Below, one piece after another: positions 43,595-53,003 of a stretch of 53,179 bases of DNA. The position numbers were made by a program, and so were the translations under genes. Origin of the DNA: JBDREC01 sp043820105 [NCBI: Pseudomonadota bacterium] (GTDB taxonomy: Bacteria > Bdellovibrionota_F > JAHFAK01); the NCBI GenBank assembly GCA_043820105.1, contig JBDREC010000075.1, forward strand, positions 1 to 53,179. Direction: 5' to 3'. Numbering within the stretch: the stretch's first letter is position 1; each line of letters starts with the position of its first letter. Under the pieces are notes generated by a model, which saw only the letters and a program-made list of their open reading frames with translations, was not told the DNA's origin and searched no databases.

Positions 43595-44074
43595 ATGTCA
43601 GATGAACAAAGACCTATTACTGTCCAAGGCTTTGAAGCCTTAAGGGCAGAAGTTGAAAGACTGATTAAAGAAGAACGACCTAAGGTTATTGCTGCCATAG
43701 CAGAAGCAAGAGGACATGGGGATTTGTCTGAAAACGCTGAATATGATGCTGCAAAAAATGAACAAGCCTTATTAGAAAAAAAGATCAGTCAAATGCAATC
43801 CAATATCGCAAATTCACAGATTATAGATATCTCAGACATAAAAGAAGATAAAATTGTATTTGGTGCAACCGTTACAATACAAAACACTGAAACAGATGAA
43901 AAAAGAATCTTTCAAATAGTTGGTGAAGATGAAGCTGATCTAAAAAAAGGCAAGATATCAATTAAAGCTCCAATAGCAAAAGCACTAATTGGAAAAAGAA
44001 TTGAGGATGAAGTGATTGTTAGTGCCCCAGGCGGTGAGATAGAGTATGTTATAATCAACTTTAAATACCTTTAA
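43595..44074 (+). CDS. greA: transcription elongation factor GreA
   Basis: Rescues backtracked RNA polymerase by stimulating transcript cleavage. 159 residues from the ATG at 43595 (SD AAGGATAAG; a longer frame from 43493 runs through the octamer array and is not homologous). N-terminal coiled coil with the acidic tip in HGDLSENAEYDAAK, C-terminal FKBP-like domain (VFGATVTIQN, SIKAPIAKALIGK). Confidence 0.96.
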   Translation: MSDEQRPITVQGFEALRAEVERLIKEERPKVIAAIAEARGHGDLSENAEYDAAKNEQALLEKKISQMQSNIANSQIIDISDIKEDKIVFGATVTIQNTETDEKRIFQIVGEDEADLKKGKISIKAPIAKALIGKRIEDEVIVSAPGGEIEYVIINFKYL

Positions 44075-44077
44075 TTA

Positions 44078-44175
44078 ATCTTAAATCTTAAATCCTGAAT
44101 CTTAAATCTTAAATCTTAAATCCTGAATCTTAAATCTTAAATCTTAAATCTTGAATTTTGAATTTTGAATTTTGA
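44078..44175. repeat. heptamer array, 14 units (ATCTTAA, ATCCTGA, ATTTTGA)
   Basis: Fills the whole gap between the convergent greA and ffh genes. Units change gradually from atcttaa (interrupted by atcctga) to attttga without loss of register. Confidence 0.95.
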
Positions 44176-44180
44176 ATTTA

Positions 44181-45698
44181 TTATCTCCGCCCCTTCTTCC
44201 TAGCCTTTTTTTCTCTTTTTCTTTTGTTTTTATTTTTCTCTCTATCTTCTTTTGACTGAAAAGTAACCTGAGGTTTATTAATTCCTGCTCTTTTCTTTCC
44301 CATCATGCTTGAAAGGTCCATGTTTTTAAGGTTTTTGAGTTTAGATAGTTGACTTAATCCAGGTATTTTTCCCATTAGACCAGAACCACCAAGCTTAGCC
44401 ATCATATTTTTCATCATGGTAAACTTGTTTATTAGTTCATTTACTTCGCCTTCAAGGCGTCCGCTACCTTTTGCGATTCTGCTCATACGGGATGGTGTTT
44501 TTTTGATAAGATCTGGGTTTGCTCTTTCAGCTTTTGTCATGGAGTTAATCATTGCCTCAACTTTCACAAGCTCCCTATCGTCAAGAACGGCGCCTTCTGG
44601 AACCATGTCTGAAAAACCAGGCATTTTTTCAAAGACTGTTTGCAAAGGACCCATTTGCTTTATCATTTTTATTTGTTCCAAAAAATCCATAAAGGTGAAT
44701 TTTCCTTTTAGCATTCTTTTGGCATCTTCTTCTGCTTTTTTTTCATCAATAACTTTTTCAAAATCCTGAACAAGCCCAACAACATCACCCATTCCAAGAA
44801 TTCTAGTGGCTAAGCCTTCTGGCCTAAACTCCTCCAGGCTATCAAGATGCTCTCCCATTCCTAAAAACTTAATTGGTTTGCCTGTAACTTCTTTTATAGA
44901 AAGAGCAGCTCCACCTCTTGAATCACCATCAAGCTTCGTTACAATAAAGCCATCAACAGGAAGCTGGTTATTAAATTCCCGAGCTGTGGTCACGGCATCC
45001 TGACCAACCATTGCATCACAAACCATAAAAATATTATCTGGACTTGTCTTTTCATTGATAAGTCTAAGCTCTTTCATCATTTCTTCATCAATGCTTAACC
45101 TGCCTGCTGTATCAAACAGGATAATGTCATGATGATTTTTCTTTGCAAAACTAATGGCGTTGTTACAGATATTGAGGGGATCTTTGCCTTCGCTAAAAAC
45201 TGGAATACTCAATTGATTTCCAAGAACCATTAACTGCTGAGTAGCTGCAGGCCTGTAAACATCACCAGCCACAAATAATGGAGATTTGCCCTTATCTTTT
45301 AAATACGATCCAAGCTTAGCTATAGTTGTTGTTTTGCCACAGCCCTGAAGCCCAACAAGCATTATAATGGTAGGTCTTAGTGGATTATAATTGATTGAAG
45401 CATCAGCAGGTCCCATAAAAGATTCAAGCTCATCCTGGCAAATTTTTATAAACATATCCCCTGGGGTTAGCTTATAAGCCTTGTCTTTATGCTTAACTCT
45501 AAAATCAACAATCTCGCCAATAGCTTTTTCTTTAATATTATCAATAAAGCGCTTTACAACTGAATATTCAACATCAGCCTCAAGCAAAGAAACTCGAATT
45601 GAGCTGATAGCTTCCTGGATATTGTCTTCACTAATTTCAATCTTGCCCTGCATTCTCTGCCTGGCAGATCTAAATCCCTTTGAAATAACTTCTAGCAT
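44181..45698 (-). CDS. ffh: signal recognition particle protein Ffh
   Basis: GTPase that binds signal sequences with SRP RNA. 505 residues: N domain, G domain with P-loop GLQGCGKTTT (116-125), DTAGR, TKLDGDSRGG, and the Met-rich M domain (about 325-460). The C-terminus ends in a highly basic tail (KNKRKREKKARKKGRR), longer than usual. No SRP RNA gene seen nearby. Confidence 0.97.
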   Translation of the reverse strand: MLEVISKGFRSARQRMQGKIEISEDNIQEAISSIRVSLLEADVEYSVVKRFIDNIKEKAIGEIVDFRVKHKDKAYKLTPGDMFIKICQDELESFMGPADASINYNPLRPTIIMLVGLQGCGKTTTIAKLGSYLKDKGKSPLFVAGDVYRPAATQQLMVLGNQLSIPVFSEGKDPLNICNNAISFAKKNHHDIILFDTAGRLSIDEEMMKELRLINEKTSPDNIFMVCDAMVGQDAVTTAREFNNQLPVDGFIVTKLDGDSRGGAALSIKEVTGKPIKFLGMGEHLDSLEEFRPEGLATRILGMGDVVGLVQDFEKVIDEKKAEEDAKRMLKGKFTFMDFLEQIKMIKQMGPLQTVFEKMPGFSDMVPEGAVLDDRELVKVEAMINSMTKAERANPDLIKKTPSRMSRIAKGSGRLEGEVNELINKFTMMKNMMAKLGGSGLMGKIPGLSQLSKLKNLKNMDLSSMMGKKRAGINKPQVTFQSKEDREKNKNKRKREKKARKKGRR

Positions 45699-45713
45699 TT
45701 AGCAATCCTTTTT

Positions 45714-45728
45714 GCGTACAGCGTACGG
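45714..45728. repeat. two heptamer units GCGTACA/GCGTACG
   Basis: Short relative of the GCTGTAC arrays, just upstream of ffh. Confidence 0.4.
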
Positions 45729-45817
45729 CATTAATATTAAATAAACTTTCAAAATCAGATACATTATCTTTAGAAATCGGTCAAGATTACAATTGACTTT
45801 TTATGCTACTAAAAAAA

Positions 45818-45850
45818 GAATATCCAATACTGAATAGCGAATACTAACTA

Positions 45851-45852
<2 letters not shown>
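45818..45852. repeat. heptamer array next to tRNA-Gly
   Basis: gaatatc, caatact, gaatagc, gaatact, aactagc; the last unit reaches the first bases of the tRNA. Confidence 0.65.
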
Positions 45853-45922
<70 letters not shown>

Positions 45923-46020
45923 TTTATTAAATAGCCATTATTAGATATTATTATGGTTGTAATTTGTTATTATAATTTATAAAATTTTTTTACTTAAATT
46001 ATTAAGAGCACAATGCAAAA

Positions 46021-47901
46021 ATGACTGCAAAAATTGAAATAGTACTTATTGCAAAAAATAAAAACATTTTCATAAAGCTCATAAACCTTTTTGACAAAAA
46101 GGTTTTTATGCTTTCCCATATATCTGATGACACTTCCTTGGCTAAAGTAATTAAAAAAGCAAGCCTTCTTGTTTACTTTAAAAGTGATTTTGAAGATTCT
46201 CCTAAATTAAGCAAAAAAATTGAAAACTTACTTTCACCCCTTTTAATTCCAGTTGTTGTAATGAGCAATTCAATTCAAAATGAATTTAACAATAAGAACC
46301 ACCTTCAATTAATAAATGATACTATTTCAAATGAAAACCTTCTGCAAATTTGCAGATCATTATTAAATTTTTATGAAAAAGAAAAAACTCACTGTTTAAT
46401 CATAGCTGAGCTTTTAACAGCTGTTAATGAAACTCTATATGGGGTCTTGTGTTTTGACTCTTTTGATCAATTAATATTATTTAATAAAAAAGCCGAAGAA
46501 TTGACATCTATGGATTTAAAATCTAAGACATTAACTTCTTCAAAGTTTTTTGAATTAATGAATCTTTCTCAAAAAGAAATTATTAGATTAAATGATAAAA
46601 ATTCTTTGGCTATAAATACTGAGATCCTTGGAAACAGTATTAACTTAAAGATGATGCCACTTAATTCAGATGACAATAATGCAAGCGGAAAACTTCTTAT
46701 ATTAAGAGATAATACTGAGGCTGATTCAGAAAGAATGAAATCAGCTTTTTTATCTGTTGTTTCCCATGAACTAAGAACACCTTTAACAGTTATTAAAAAT
46801 GTTTTTGAAATTTTAACAACAATGATCCATGAGTCCTTGCCTCCTGAGCAAAAAAATGAAGTTTTAAATCTCGGGGTTAAGAACTCAAAACGCCTTTCAC
46901 AAATCATTGATGACTTGCTTGATATTTCCTTAATTGAATCTCAAACAATGGAGCTTAACTATCAGGCATTTGATTTATACTCTCTATTAAAAACTATTGG
47001 AGAAGATTATAGCAAGAAGTATGACTTTAAAAATATTAATTTTATTCAAAAAATAGATGCTAAACTAAATTCCGTACCTGGAGATCCAGAAAGAATAAAA
47101 CAGATTCTTTTAAAGATCATTAGTAATGCCATAAAATTTTCTCCAACGGAAGCGAAAATAGAACTAAAAGGCAAGTTATGCTCTGGAAAAGAAATCAATG
47201 GTTTATATAAAGATTACCTTCTTCCAAATACAATCCCAATTGAAGCTAAAAGGAAGTATGCAGTCATCTCTGTCAAAGATGAAGGGGTTGGAATTGGAAA
47301 AGAAGATCTCAATAAAATCTTTTTAAAATTTCAACAAGTAGAAGACATAGACACCAGAAAGTTTCAGGGCATTGGGCTTGGCTTATCAATTATTAAAGCA
47401 TTAATTGAAAAGCATGATGGAACTATTTTCATAAAAAGTGAAAAAGATAAAGGGACTGCCTTTATTTTTACAATTCCCATGTTAACCTCTCAAGAGCTTC
47501 TACATAAAATTATAAGCGAAAAAGTGGGGGCAGCTGCAAGAAATAATATGAATCTTTTAGCAATCTCAATTCAAATTACTAACTATCCAAAACTTGATAA
47601 AAATCTAATCAAAATAATTAAAAATAAACTTGAAAAGAATCTAGAAGCCCTTATCTCACACTCTCTTTTCAGGTCGTCAGATGCTGCATATTATAATCAA
47701 AAAACAAAGCAGATGATCCTTGTTGTAACTGGAAGCAAAAAAGAAAATGCTCCTAAAATCGTTGATAGGGTTATAAATAATTTAAATACCTTTTTAAAGG
47801 ATCATGAAATAGCCTGGAAAATGGATTTTATAACTAAAGCAAGTGGTTTCCCTGAAGATGCCTCTGATGCCAAAAGTTTTTTAAATTGCATATTTGAATA
47901 A
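46021..47901 (+). CDS. soluble hybrid-like sensor histidine kinase
   Basis: 626 residues, no TM segment. N-terminal about 120 residues look like a receiver-fold domain without the phospho-acceptor Asp; a PAS-like segment follows (about 140-235); HisKA with VVSHELRTP (His249) and HATPase_c with N box IISNAIKFSP, G1 VKDEGVGIG and G2 GIGLGLS. The C-terminal about 140 residues (from about 490) resemble a degenerate GGDEF fold (LLAISIQITNYPKL ... MILVVTGSKKE). Followed 105 bp later by a single-domain response regulator, its likely partner. Confidence 0.88.
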   Translation: MTAKIEIVLIAKNKNIFIKLINLFDKKVFMLSHISDDTSLAKVIKKASLLVYFKSDFEDSPKLSKKIENLLSPLLIPVVVMSNSIQNEFNNKNHLQLINDTISNENLLQICRSLLNFYEKEKTHCLIIAELLTAVNETLYGVLCFDSFDQLILFNKKAEELTSMDLKSKTLTSSKFFELMNLSQKEIIRLNDKNSLAINTEILGNSINLKMMPLNSDDNNASGKLLILRDNTEADSERMKSAFLSVVSHELRTPLTVIKNVFEILTTMIHESLPPEQKNEVLNLGVKNSKRLSQIIDDLLDISLIESQTMELNYQAFDLYSLLKTIGEDYSKKYDFKNINFIQKIDAKLNSVPGDPERIKQILLKIISNAIKFSPTEAKIELKGKLCSGKEINGLYKDYLLPNTIPIEAKRKYAVISVKDEGVGIGKEDLNKIFLKFQQVEDIDTRKFQGIGLGLSIIKALIEKHDGTIFIKSEKDKGTAFIFTIPMLTSQELLHKIISEKVGAAARNNMNLLAISIQITNYPKLDKNLIKIIKNKLEKNLEALISHSLFRSSDAAYYNQKTKQMILVVTGSKKENAPKIVDRVINNLNTFLKDHEIAWKMDFITKASGFPEDASDAKSFLNCIFE

Positions 47902-48005
47902 AATTAAGTAAATTTTTATGGCTATTGTGAATAAATTAATTGTTTGTGCTTATTTAAGATATAAGGTAAAATTAAAAACTTTTTGAAAAAGAACAAGGAA
48001 AATAA

Positions 48006-48374
48006 ATGTCTGACAAAAAAATTCTAATTGTTGATGATGAAATAGATATTTTAGCATCCATTAAAATTGTCTTAGAAGGAAATGGCTATTTGGTCAAAAC
48101 AACTACAAATGGTGATAATGTCATTAATATAATGACCAATGACACTCCTGACCTTGTGCTTCTTGATGTTATGCTTCCTGGAATCAGTGGTTATAGCATT
48201 TGTTGGCAAATAAAAAATAATGAAAAACTTAAAAGCATCCCAGTGGTATTTATTACAGCGAAAAGCAACGAATCCGACAAGTTAATGGGAGAACAAATGA
48301 AGGGTGATGGATATATAAATAAACCTTTTGAAAAAGATGAGCTTCTTTCAGTAATTAAATCTTTCATTGGCTAA
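48006..48374 (+). CDS. single-domain response regulator
   Basis: 122 residues, receiver domain only: acidic pocket ILIVDDEID, phospho-acceptor Asp54 in LLDVMLPG, Thr and Lys switch residues in FITAKS, PFEKDEL at the end. With no output domain it must act through protein contacts, in a phosphorelay or as a CheY/DivK-like switch. SD AAGGAAA. Confidence 0.94.
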   Translation: MSDKKILIVDDEIDILASIKIVLEGNGYLVKTTTNGDNVINIMTNDTPDLVLLDVMLPGISGYSICWQIKNNEKLKSIPVVFITAKSNESDKLMGEQMKGDGYINKPFEKDELLSVIKSFIG

Positions 48375-48420
48375 TCCCACCCCTTCTATTCAAAGAGGAA
48401 AGGAATTCATACAAAATACA

Positions 48421-49263
48421 ATGCCTGGCAAAATAAAAGTTAAATTTTGGGGTGTTCGCGGATCTATTCCTACTCCAGGAAAAGAAACCATTAGATATGG
48501 TGGCAACACATCTTGTGTTGAAATAAGAGTAGCTGATAAAATTTTAATCTTTGATGGTGGCACCGGATTGCGCCTTCTTGGAGAAGAACTATTAAAGGAA
48601 AAAACGGTTTCAGCATCAATCTTTTTTTCTCATTTTCACTGGGATCACATTCAGGGATTCCCATTTTTCACTCCAGCTTTTCTTTCTAAAAATCATTTCG
48701 AAATTTTTGGCGAAAAGAAAATGACCTTTACCTTAAAAGACGCCCTTTCAGGACAAATGACAACAAATCATTTTCCAGTTACAATAAAACAAATGGAAAG
48801 CTTACTGAAATTTAACAATATAAATCCTGGCAATATAATTAATCTGGGAGATGATATCAAAATATATACACACAAGTTGAATCATCCTGGTGGAAGCATG
48901 GCTTATAAGGTTGAATATCATAATAAACATATTGTTTTTGCTACAGATCATGAGCATTCAAGTGAAAGAATAAATATTTCACTTTCTTCATTTATTCAGG
49001 ATGCTGATTTGCTTATATATGACTGCACTTATACTGAAGATGAATACATGGGAACAAATGGCAAGTTGTCAAAAAAAGGCTTTGGTCATTCAACATGGCA
49101 AGAGGCAGTTAGGCTTTGCAAAAATAACAATGCAAAAAGATTGGCTTTATTTCATCATGACCCATCCCATAATGATGCCTTTCTTGATAATCTTGAGAAA
49201 GTGTGTCAGAAAGTATTTCCATTATCAAAAGTATCTTATGAAGGTCTTGAGTTAGAAATATAA
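48421..49263 (+). CDS. metallo-beta-lactamase-fold hydrolase
   Basis: 280 residues from the ATG at 48421; the family normally starts just before KIKVKFWGVRGSIPTPG. A TTG at 48367 would add 18 residues and overlap the regulator gene. Metal ligands: HFHWDH (HxHxDH), FATDHEHS and the C-terminal HHDPSH. Belongs to the COG1235/PhnP-like group, which includes cyclic nucleotide phosphodiesterases. Next to a two-component pair, so a role in signalling is possible but unproven. Confidence 0.88.
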   Translation: MPGKIKVKFWGVRGSIPTPGKETIRYGGNTSCVEIRVADKILIFDGGTGLRLLGEELLKEKTVSASIFFSHFHWDHIQGFPFFTPAFLSKNHFEIFGEKKMTFTLKDALSGQMTTNHFPVTIKQMESLLKFNNINPGNIINLGDDIKIYTHKLNHPGGSMAYKVEYHNKHIVFATDHEHSSERINISLSSFIQDADLLIYDCTYTEDEYMGTNGKLSKKGFGHSTWQEAVRLCKNNNAKRLALFHHDPSHNDAFLDNLEKVCQKVFPLSKVSYEGLELEI

Positions 49264-49281
49264 GAAAGAAATAAAATATCA

Positions 49282-49491
49282 ATGAACCCCGTAAATCAAA
49301 ATATTAAATTGTCAATTTTCATGACTTTATTTATCTTTATTTTTATACAAATACCATTCTTATCCATTTATAATTTCTCAATCACAACCAAGTATAAATA
49401 TTTTATATTCTCAACAATCGCCTTTGTTTCTATATGTTTTATTACTGCTGTTTTATTTTTAATTCTTGAAAATAAGCGGGATAATTCCTGA
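49282..49491 (+). CDS. small two-TM membrane protein, possibly NuoA-like
   Basis: 69 residues with two TM segments (about 10-28 and 39-62). The second (KYKYFIFSTIAFVSICFITA) has the spacing of the second TM of NuoA (RFYLVAxxFxxFDxExxFL) but lacks its Asp and Glu. NuoA normally has about 120 residues and three TM segments. Assigned only because the next two genes resemble NuoH and NuoJ. Function unknown. Confidence 0.5.
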   Translation: MNPVNQNIKLSIFMTLFIFIFIQIPFLSIYNFSITTKYKYFIFSTIAFVSICFITAVLFLILENKRDNS

Positions 49492-49495
49492 AATT

Positions 49496-50509
49496 ATGAT
49501 AACTATTATTTTAAAATTATTATTACTCGTTTTTTTTCAAGTTATATTCATTTACCCAGGCTTATTGTATTTTGAAGAAGTCATATTAAATATCTTAAAT
49601 AATAAAAACCAAAGGGAAGAAAGACCCTCTCTTTTCAAGCCCTTGCTTGGCCACTATCATATTTTCAGAAGAGAATTAAAAACATATAAACCCTTACATA
49701 TTATAAAATTTTATTTTTCCCCTCTTCTGGGATTGCTTTCTATATTACTAATTTTTCCTTTATTATCTGTAAATATCTTTATAGATCTCAGCTCATTATT
49801 TAGTATAAAAGCAAATTTATTTGTATGTTCATTTGAAATTTCTATGACTATAATTTGTTTATTTTTGTTCTTTAACCAAGTATTGTATTTGCTGTATTAT
49901 CTTTTAAGTGATAGCAAAGAATCTAAAGAAAATAAAAGTAAAATAATTGAACAAAGCACTACTTTTATAATACCTGCTTTCATTAGCATTTTGACCTTGG
50001 CTTTTTTTTCAAGTGCTTTTTCATTAGATAATATTTGCTTACAAGTAGAAAGTCTTCTGTTTATATTTTCATTTTTAATTGCCTTCTTAATAATATGTTT
50101 ATTTTTATTTGTATCAATTCCCATAAACCAAAACCTTTTCACTAAAGATTCTTGTGCAAACCACCTTGTAAATATGAATAACTACCTTCAGATATTTGCA
50201 TGCCTCTCAATAATTGTAGTTTTATTTTTCGCTGGAGAAAACTTAAGTTCTTCTATAAGCTTTCAAGATATTTTCTCGCTTATTGGAATTGAAAAAGAAT
50301 ATTTTTTCAAATATCTATTCTTTATTCCATTCTTTTTCCTAATTATAAAAAATTTTTTGGCTTTCTTTTTATATAAAATATTGTGCTTTTCTTTTCCAAA
50401 AGTGAATTTTGATAAGATGATTTCATATTTTAATTATAAATTACTCTTATTGAGTTTATTAAATCTACTGTTACTTATTATTCTAATCTTTGTTAGCGAG
50501 GGATTTTAA
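49496..50509 (+). CDS. very diverged NuoH/HycD-like membrane protein
   Basis: 337 residues from ATG 49496 (an in-frame TTG at 49466 adds ten), about eight TM segments. Landmarks line up in order with NuoH: a first TM ending PGLLYFEEVILNIL (NuoH ERR region), RPSLFKPLLGHYHIFRRELK (QP.AD.lKLl.KE), PLLGLLSILLIFPLL (AP.lal...l..lP), NNYLQIFACLSIIVVLFFAG (EYan......ttLFLGG), and FPKVNFDKMISYFNYKLLLL (lPR.RyDqLM.lgWK.lLP). Conserved quinone-site and proton-path acidic residues appear mostly lost. Not orthologous to a normal complex I gene; possible derived module. Confidence 0.5.
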   Translation: MITIILKLLLLVFFQVIFIYPGLLYFEEVILNILNNKNQREERPSLFKPLLGHYHIFRRELKTYKPLHIIKFYFSPLLGLLSILLIFPLLSVNIFIDLSSLFSIKANLFVCSFEISMTIICLFLFFNQVLYLLYYLLSDSKESKENKSKIIEQSTTFIIPAFISILTLAFFSSAFSLDNICLQVESLLFIFSFLIAFLIICLFLFVSIPINQNLFTKDSCANHLVNMNNYLQIFACLSIIVVLFFAGENLSSSISFQDIFSLIGIEKEYFFKYLFFIPFFFLIIKNFLAFFLYKILCFSFPKVNFDKMISYFNYKLLLLSLLNLLLLIILIFVSEGF

Positions 50510-50992
50510 ATGGCAAATCTATTAGAACTTTTCTTGTTTATTTGCCTAATTATCATTAATTTTTATATTTGCTCTAATGTAAATAACTTAAAAAAAATAT
50601 GCGCCTTATTCCTTTTATATACGCTAATTGCAATCGCTTTTCTGTTTTGTCTAAACCTAAGCTTTATACCTATGTTATTGTTTATTACACTTTTACCAAT
50701 AATCGCATATTTTTCAATAAGCACTTCCACATTATCAAAAGAAAATTTTGAGGATATTAAGGGCAAATTAAAGTTTAAAGTTTTATTATATATTATTATT
50801 TGCTTAAGTCTTATTTTTTATATTTCTTTTTTCATAAGCTCATTTTTACCTTCTCAGGATTTTATAAGTGATAGTCCAACCAGCCTTGCCTATCTACTTT
50901 TTTCTAAGTATATCGTACACTTATTTCTTGTAAGCTCTTTTATATTAACATTTATTTTTATTATTAGTACAATTAAAAAAGATTTAAGCTAA
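50510..50992 (+). CDS. very diverged NuoJ-like membrane protein
   Basis: 160 residues, about five TM segments, starting at the base after the previous stop. Length fits NuoJ (about 165). The C-terminal SLAYLLFSKYIVHLFLVSSF, then ILTFIFIIS and KKDL, matches the NuoJ end (lG..Lf..Y..pFe..s.lLl.a.iGai.l..k). The typical Gly/Ala-rich TM3 (VYaGAvmvLF) is replaced by LLFITLLPIIAYFSI. Together with the previous gene it suggests a membrane module derived from a complex I or group 4 hydrogenase. Confidence 0.45.
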   Translation: MANLLELFLFICLIIINFYICSNVNNLKKICALFLLYTLIAIAFLFCLNLSFIPMLLFITLLPIIAYFSISTSTLSKENFEDIKGKLKFKVLLYIIICLSLIFYISFFISSFLPSQDFISDSPTSLAYLLFSKYIVHLFLVSSFILTFIFIISTIKKDLS

Positions 50993-51050
50993 AAAAGTTT
51001 TTTATTTTTTAATTGAATATTTATGGCAAGGTGTGTTACAAGCATAAATT

Positions 51051-51389
51051 ATGAAATACAGAAAACGTGAAAAAGAAAAAGAACTAGGTGAAATATTATC
51101 TAGTGTTTTACCAAACCATCTCTCAGATTTCTATTTAATATCTGCAAAATGGGCTGATTTAGTTGGTGATTTGCTAGCATCAAAAACAAAGGTAGATTCT
51201 ATTTATGGAAATATTATTAATATAAATGTTGAAAATCATGCCTGGCTTCAGCAAATTCAGTTTTTAAAAAAAGAACTTCAAGATAAGCTCTCAAGCCTTC
51301 CCTTAAATAAATTCTATGAAATGAAATTTAGAGTTAAACACGATTCATGGGATAACTATCACAAATATAATAAAAACAAGTTGACTTGA
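51051..51389 (+). CDS. DciA-like (DUF721) protein
   Basis: 112 residues. Pattern of the DUF721 family: W-x-x-L-V-G-D-x-L-A in the first half and INVENHAWLQQIQFLKKELQ in the second. DciA loads or operates the replicative helicase DnaB in bacteria without DnaC. Short C-terminal extension. Confidence 0.8.
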   Translation: MKYRKREKEKELGEILSSVLPNHLSDFYLISAKWADLVGDLLASKTKVDSIYGNIININVENHAWLQQIQFLKKELQDKLSSLPLNKFYEMKFRVKHDSWDNYHKYNKNKLT

Positions 51390-51394
51390 AAATG

Positions 51395-51422
51395 GTATTC
51401 AGTATTCAGTATTTAGTATTCG
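51395..51422. repeat. heptamer array, four units of GTATTCA type
   Basis: gtattca, gtattca, gtattta, gtattcg, between the DciA-like gene and hemL. Confidence 0.8.
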
Positions 51423-51445
51423 GTTAAACACAAAGGATACTAGAC

Positions 51446-52729
51446 ATGACTTCAAAATCATCCGTTTTATTTGAAAAGGCTTTAAAATATATTCCTGGAG
51501 GTGTTAATTCACCTGTTAGGGCATATAATTCTGTTGGTGGAAATCCTTTTTATGTGAAATCTGCTAAGGGTTCAAAAATTTACACTGAAGATGATAAAGA
51601 ATTGATTGATTATATTTGTTCGTGGGGACCCAATATTCTGGGTCATGCAAACCCAACAGTCTTAGAGGCTGTTAATAAGGCCTGTGAAAAGGGCTTAAGC
51701 TTTGGAGCTAATCACGAAGGCGAGATTATATTAGCTGAAATGCTTGTTAATGCTTTGCCTTCTGTTGATAAGGTTCGACTTGTTAGCTCTGGAACAGAGG
51801 CAACAATGTCAGCGATTCGCCTGGCTCGTGGATATACCAAAAGAGATTTAGTTGTTAAGTTTGAAGGCTGCTATCATGGTCATGTTGACGGTCTTTTAAT
51901 AAAAGCAGGTTCAGGAGCAATGACCTTAGGTGAACCAGATTCTGCTGGCATTCCCAAAGATTATGCAAAAAACACAATCTTAGCCAAATACAATAATATT
52001 GAAAATCTGCAAACTGTTTTTTCCAAATACAGCGACCAAATCGCAGCAATCATCATAGAGCCTGTTGCTGGCAACATGGGTGTAGTTCTACCAAACCTTG
52101 ATTTTTTAAAAGCATGCCGTGATTTAACAAAAAAGCACAATTCCTTATTAATTTTTGATGAAGTAATTACAGGTTTTAGACTTTGTTACGGTGGAGCTCA
52201 AAACTACTATGATATTATCCCTGATTTAACATGCCTCGGAAAAATCATAGGCGGCGGAATGCCAATTGGCGCCTATGGTGGCAGGGCTGAAATCATGAAC
52301 CTAGTCTCGCCCCTTGGCCCGGTTTACCAGGCAGGGACATTGTCTGGCAATCCGGTAGCTGTGGCCGCTGGCATTGCAACCCTAAAGGAACTTCAAAAAG
52401 ATAATTTCTATGAAACTCTGGAAGGCAAAAGAAAGCTAATAACAGATACTTTAGCTGAAGAAATTGAAAAACAAGGAATTGAAGCTAACATCAATTTTAT
52501 AGGTTCTGCTTTTACTCTCTTCAATACAAAAGAAAAAGTGAAAGACTTTGATTCAGCTATGACCTGTAATACTGAAAGATTTGGAATACTTTTTAATTTG
52601 CTGCTTGAAAAAGGAATATTAATACCACCATCACAGTTTGAAGCTAATTTTGTGTCCCAGGCTCATACCAATGAAGACCTTGAAAGAACTGTTATAATTT
52701 ATAAAGAGTGTCTTAATAGTTTGAGTTAA
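51446..52729 (+). CDS. hemL: glutamate-1-semialdehyde 2,1-aminomutase
   Basis: PLP enzyme making 5-aminolevulinate in the C5 heme pathway. 427 residues: start FEKALKYIPGGVNSPVRA, YHGHVDGLLIKAGSGAMTLG, FDEVITGFR, PLP lysine in CLGKIIGGGMPIGAYGG (Lys266). The SD is weak (AAAGGATACTAGAC). Confidence 0.96.
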   Translation: MTSKSSVLFEKALKYIPGGVNSPVRAYNSVGGNPFYVKSAKGSKIYTEDDKELIDYICSWGPNILGHANPTVLEAVNKACEKGLSFGANHEGEIILAEMLVNALPSVDKVRLVSSGTEATMSAIRLARGYTKRDLVVKFEGCYHGHVDGLLIKAGSGAMTLGEPDSAGIPKDYAKNTILAKYNNIENLQTVFSKYSDQIAAIIIEPVAGNMGVVLPNLDFLKACRDLTKKHNSLLIFDEVITGFRLCYGGAQNYYDIIPDLTCLGKIIGGGMPIGAYGGRAEIMNLVSPLGPVYQAGTLSGNPVAVAAGIATLKELQKDNFYETLEGKRKLITDTLAEEIEKQGIEANINFIGSAFTLFNTKEKVKDFDSAMTCNTERFGILFNLLLEKGILIPPSQFEANFVSQAHTNEDLERTVIIYKECLNSLS

Positions 52730-53003
52730 AACAGGTATTGCCTATTCATTGTAAATATTTATAGGAGTTATTCTAAATTCATCACAAACAATCCTAAAAT
52801 CACTATTAATTAGCACCATCCATATCTCATAAGTTTTTTATATTTCAGTCATATTTTCTGACACATTAACATAAAAAACAAAACTACCGCTTTTTAACTG
52901 GCTGATAATATAAATATTAATGGAGCATTAAAAATGGCTTTCCAATTGCTCTTATAGACTCCAAAAGAATTTTTTAAAAATTAATTTAATGTGGGATGGT
53001 GGT

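Noticed and set aside
4757-44175. Heptamer arrays as CRISPR arrays
   Set aside because: Units are 7-8 bp and directly adjacent with no spacers, and no cas genes are present.
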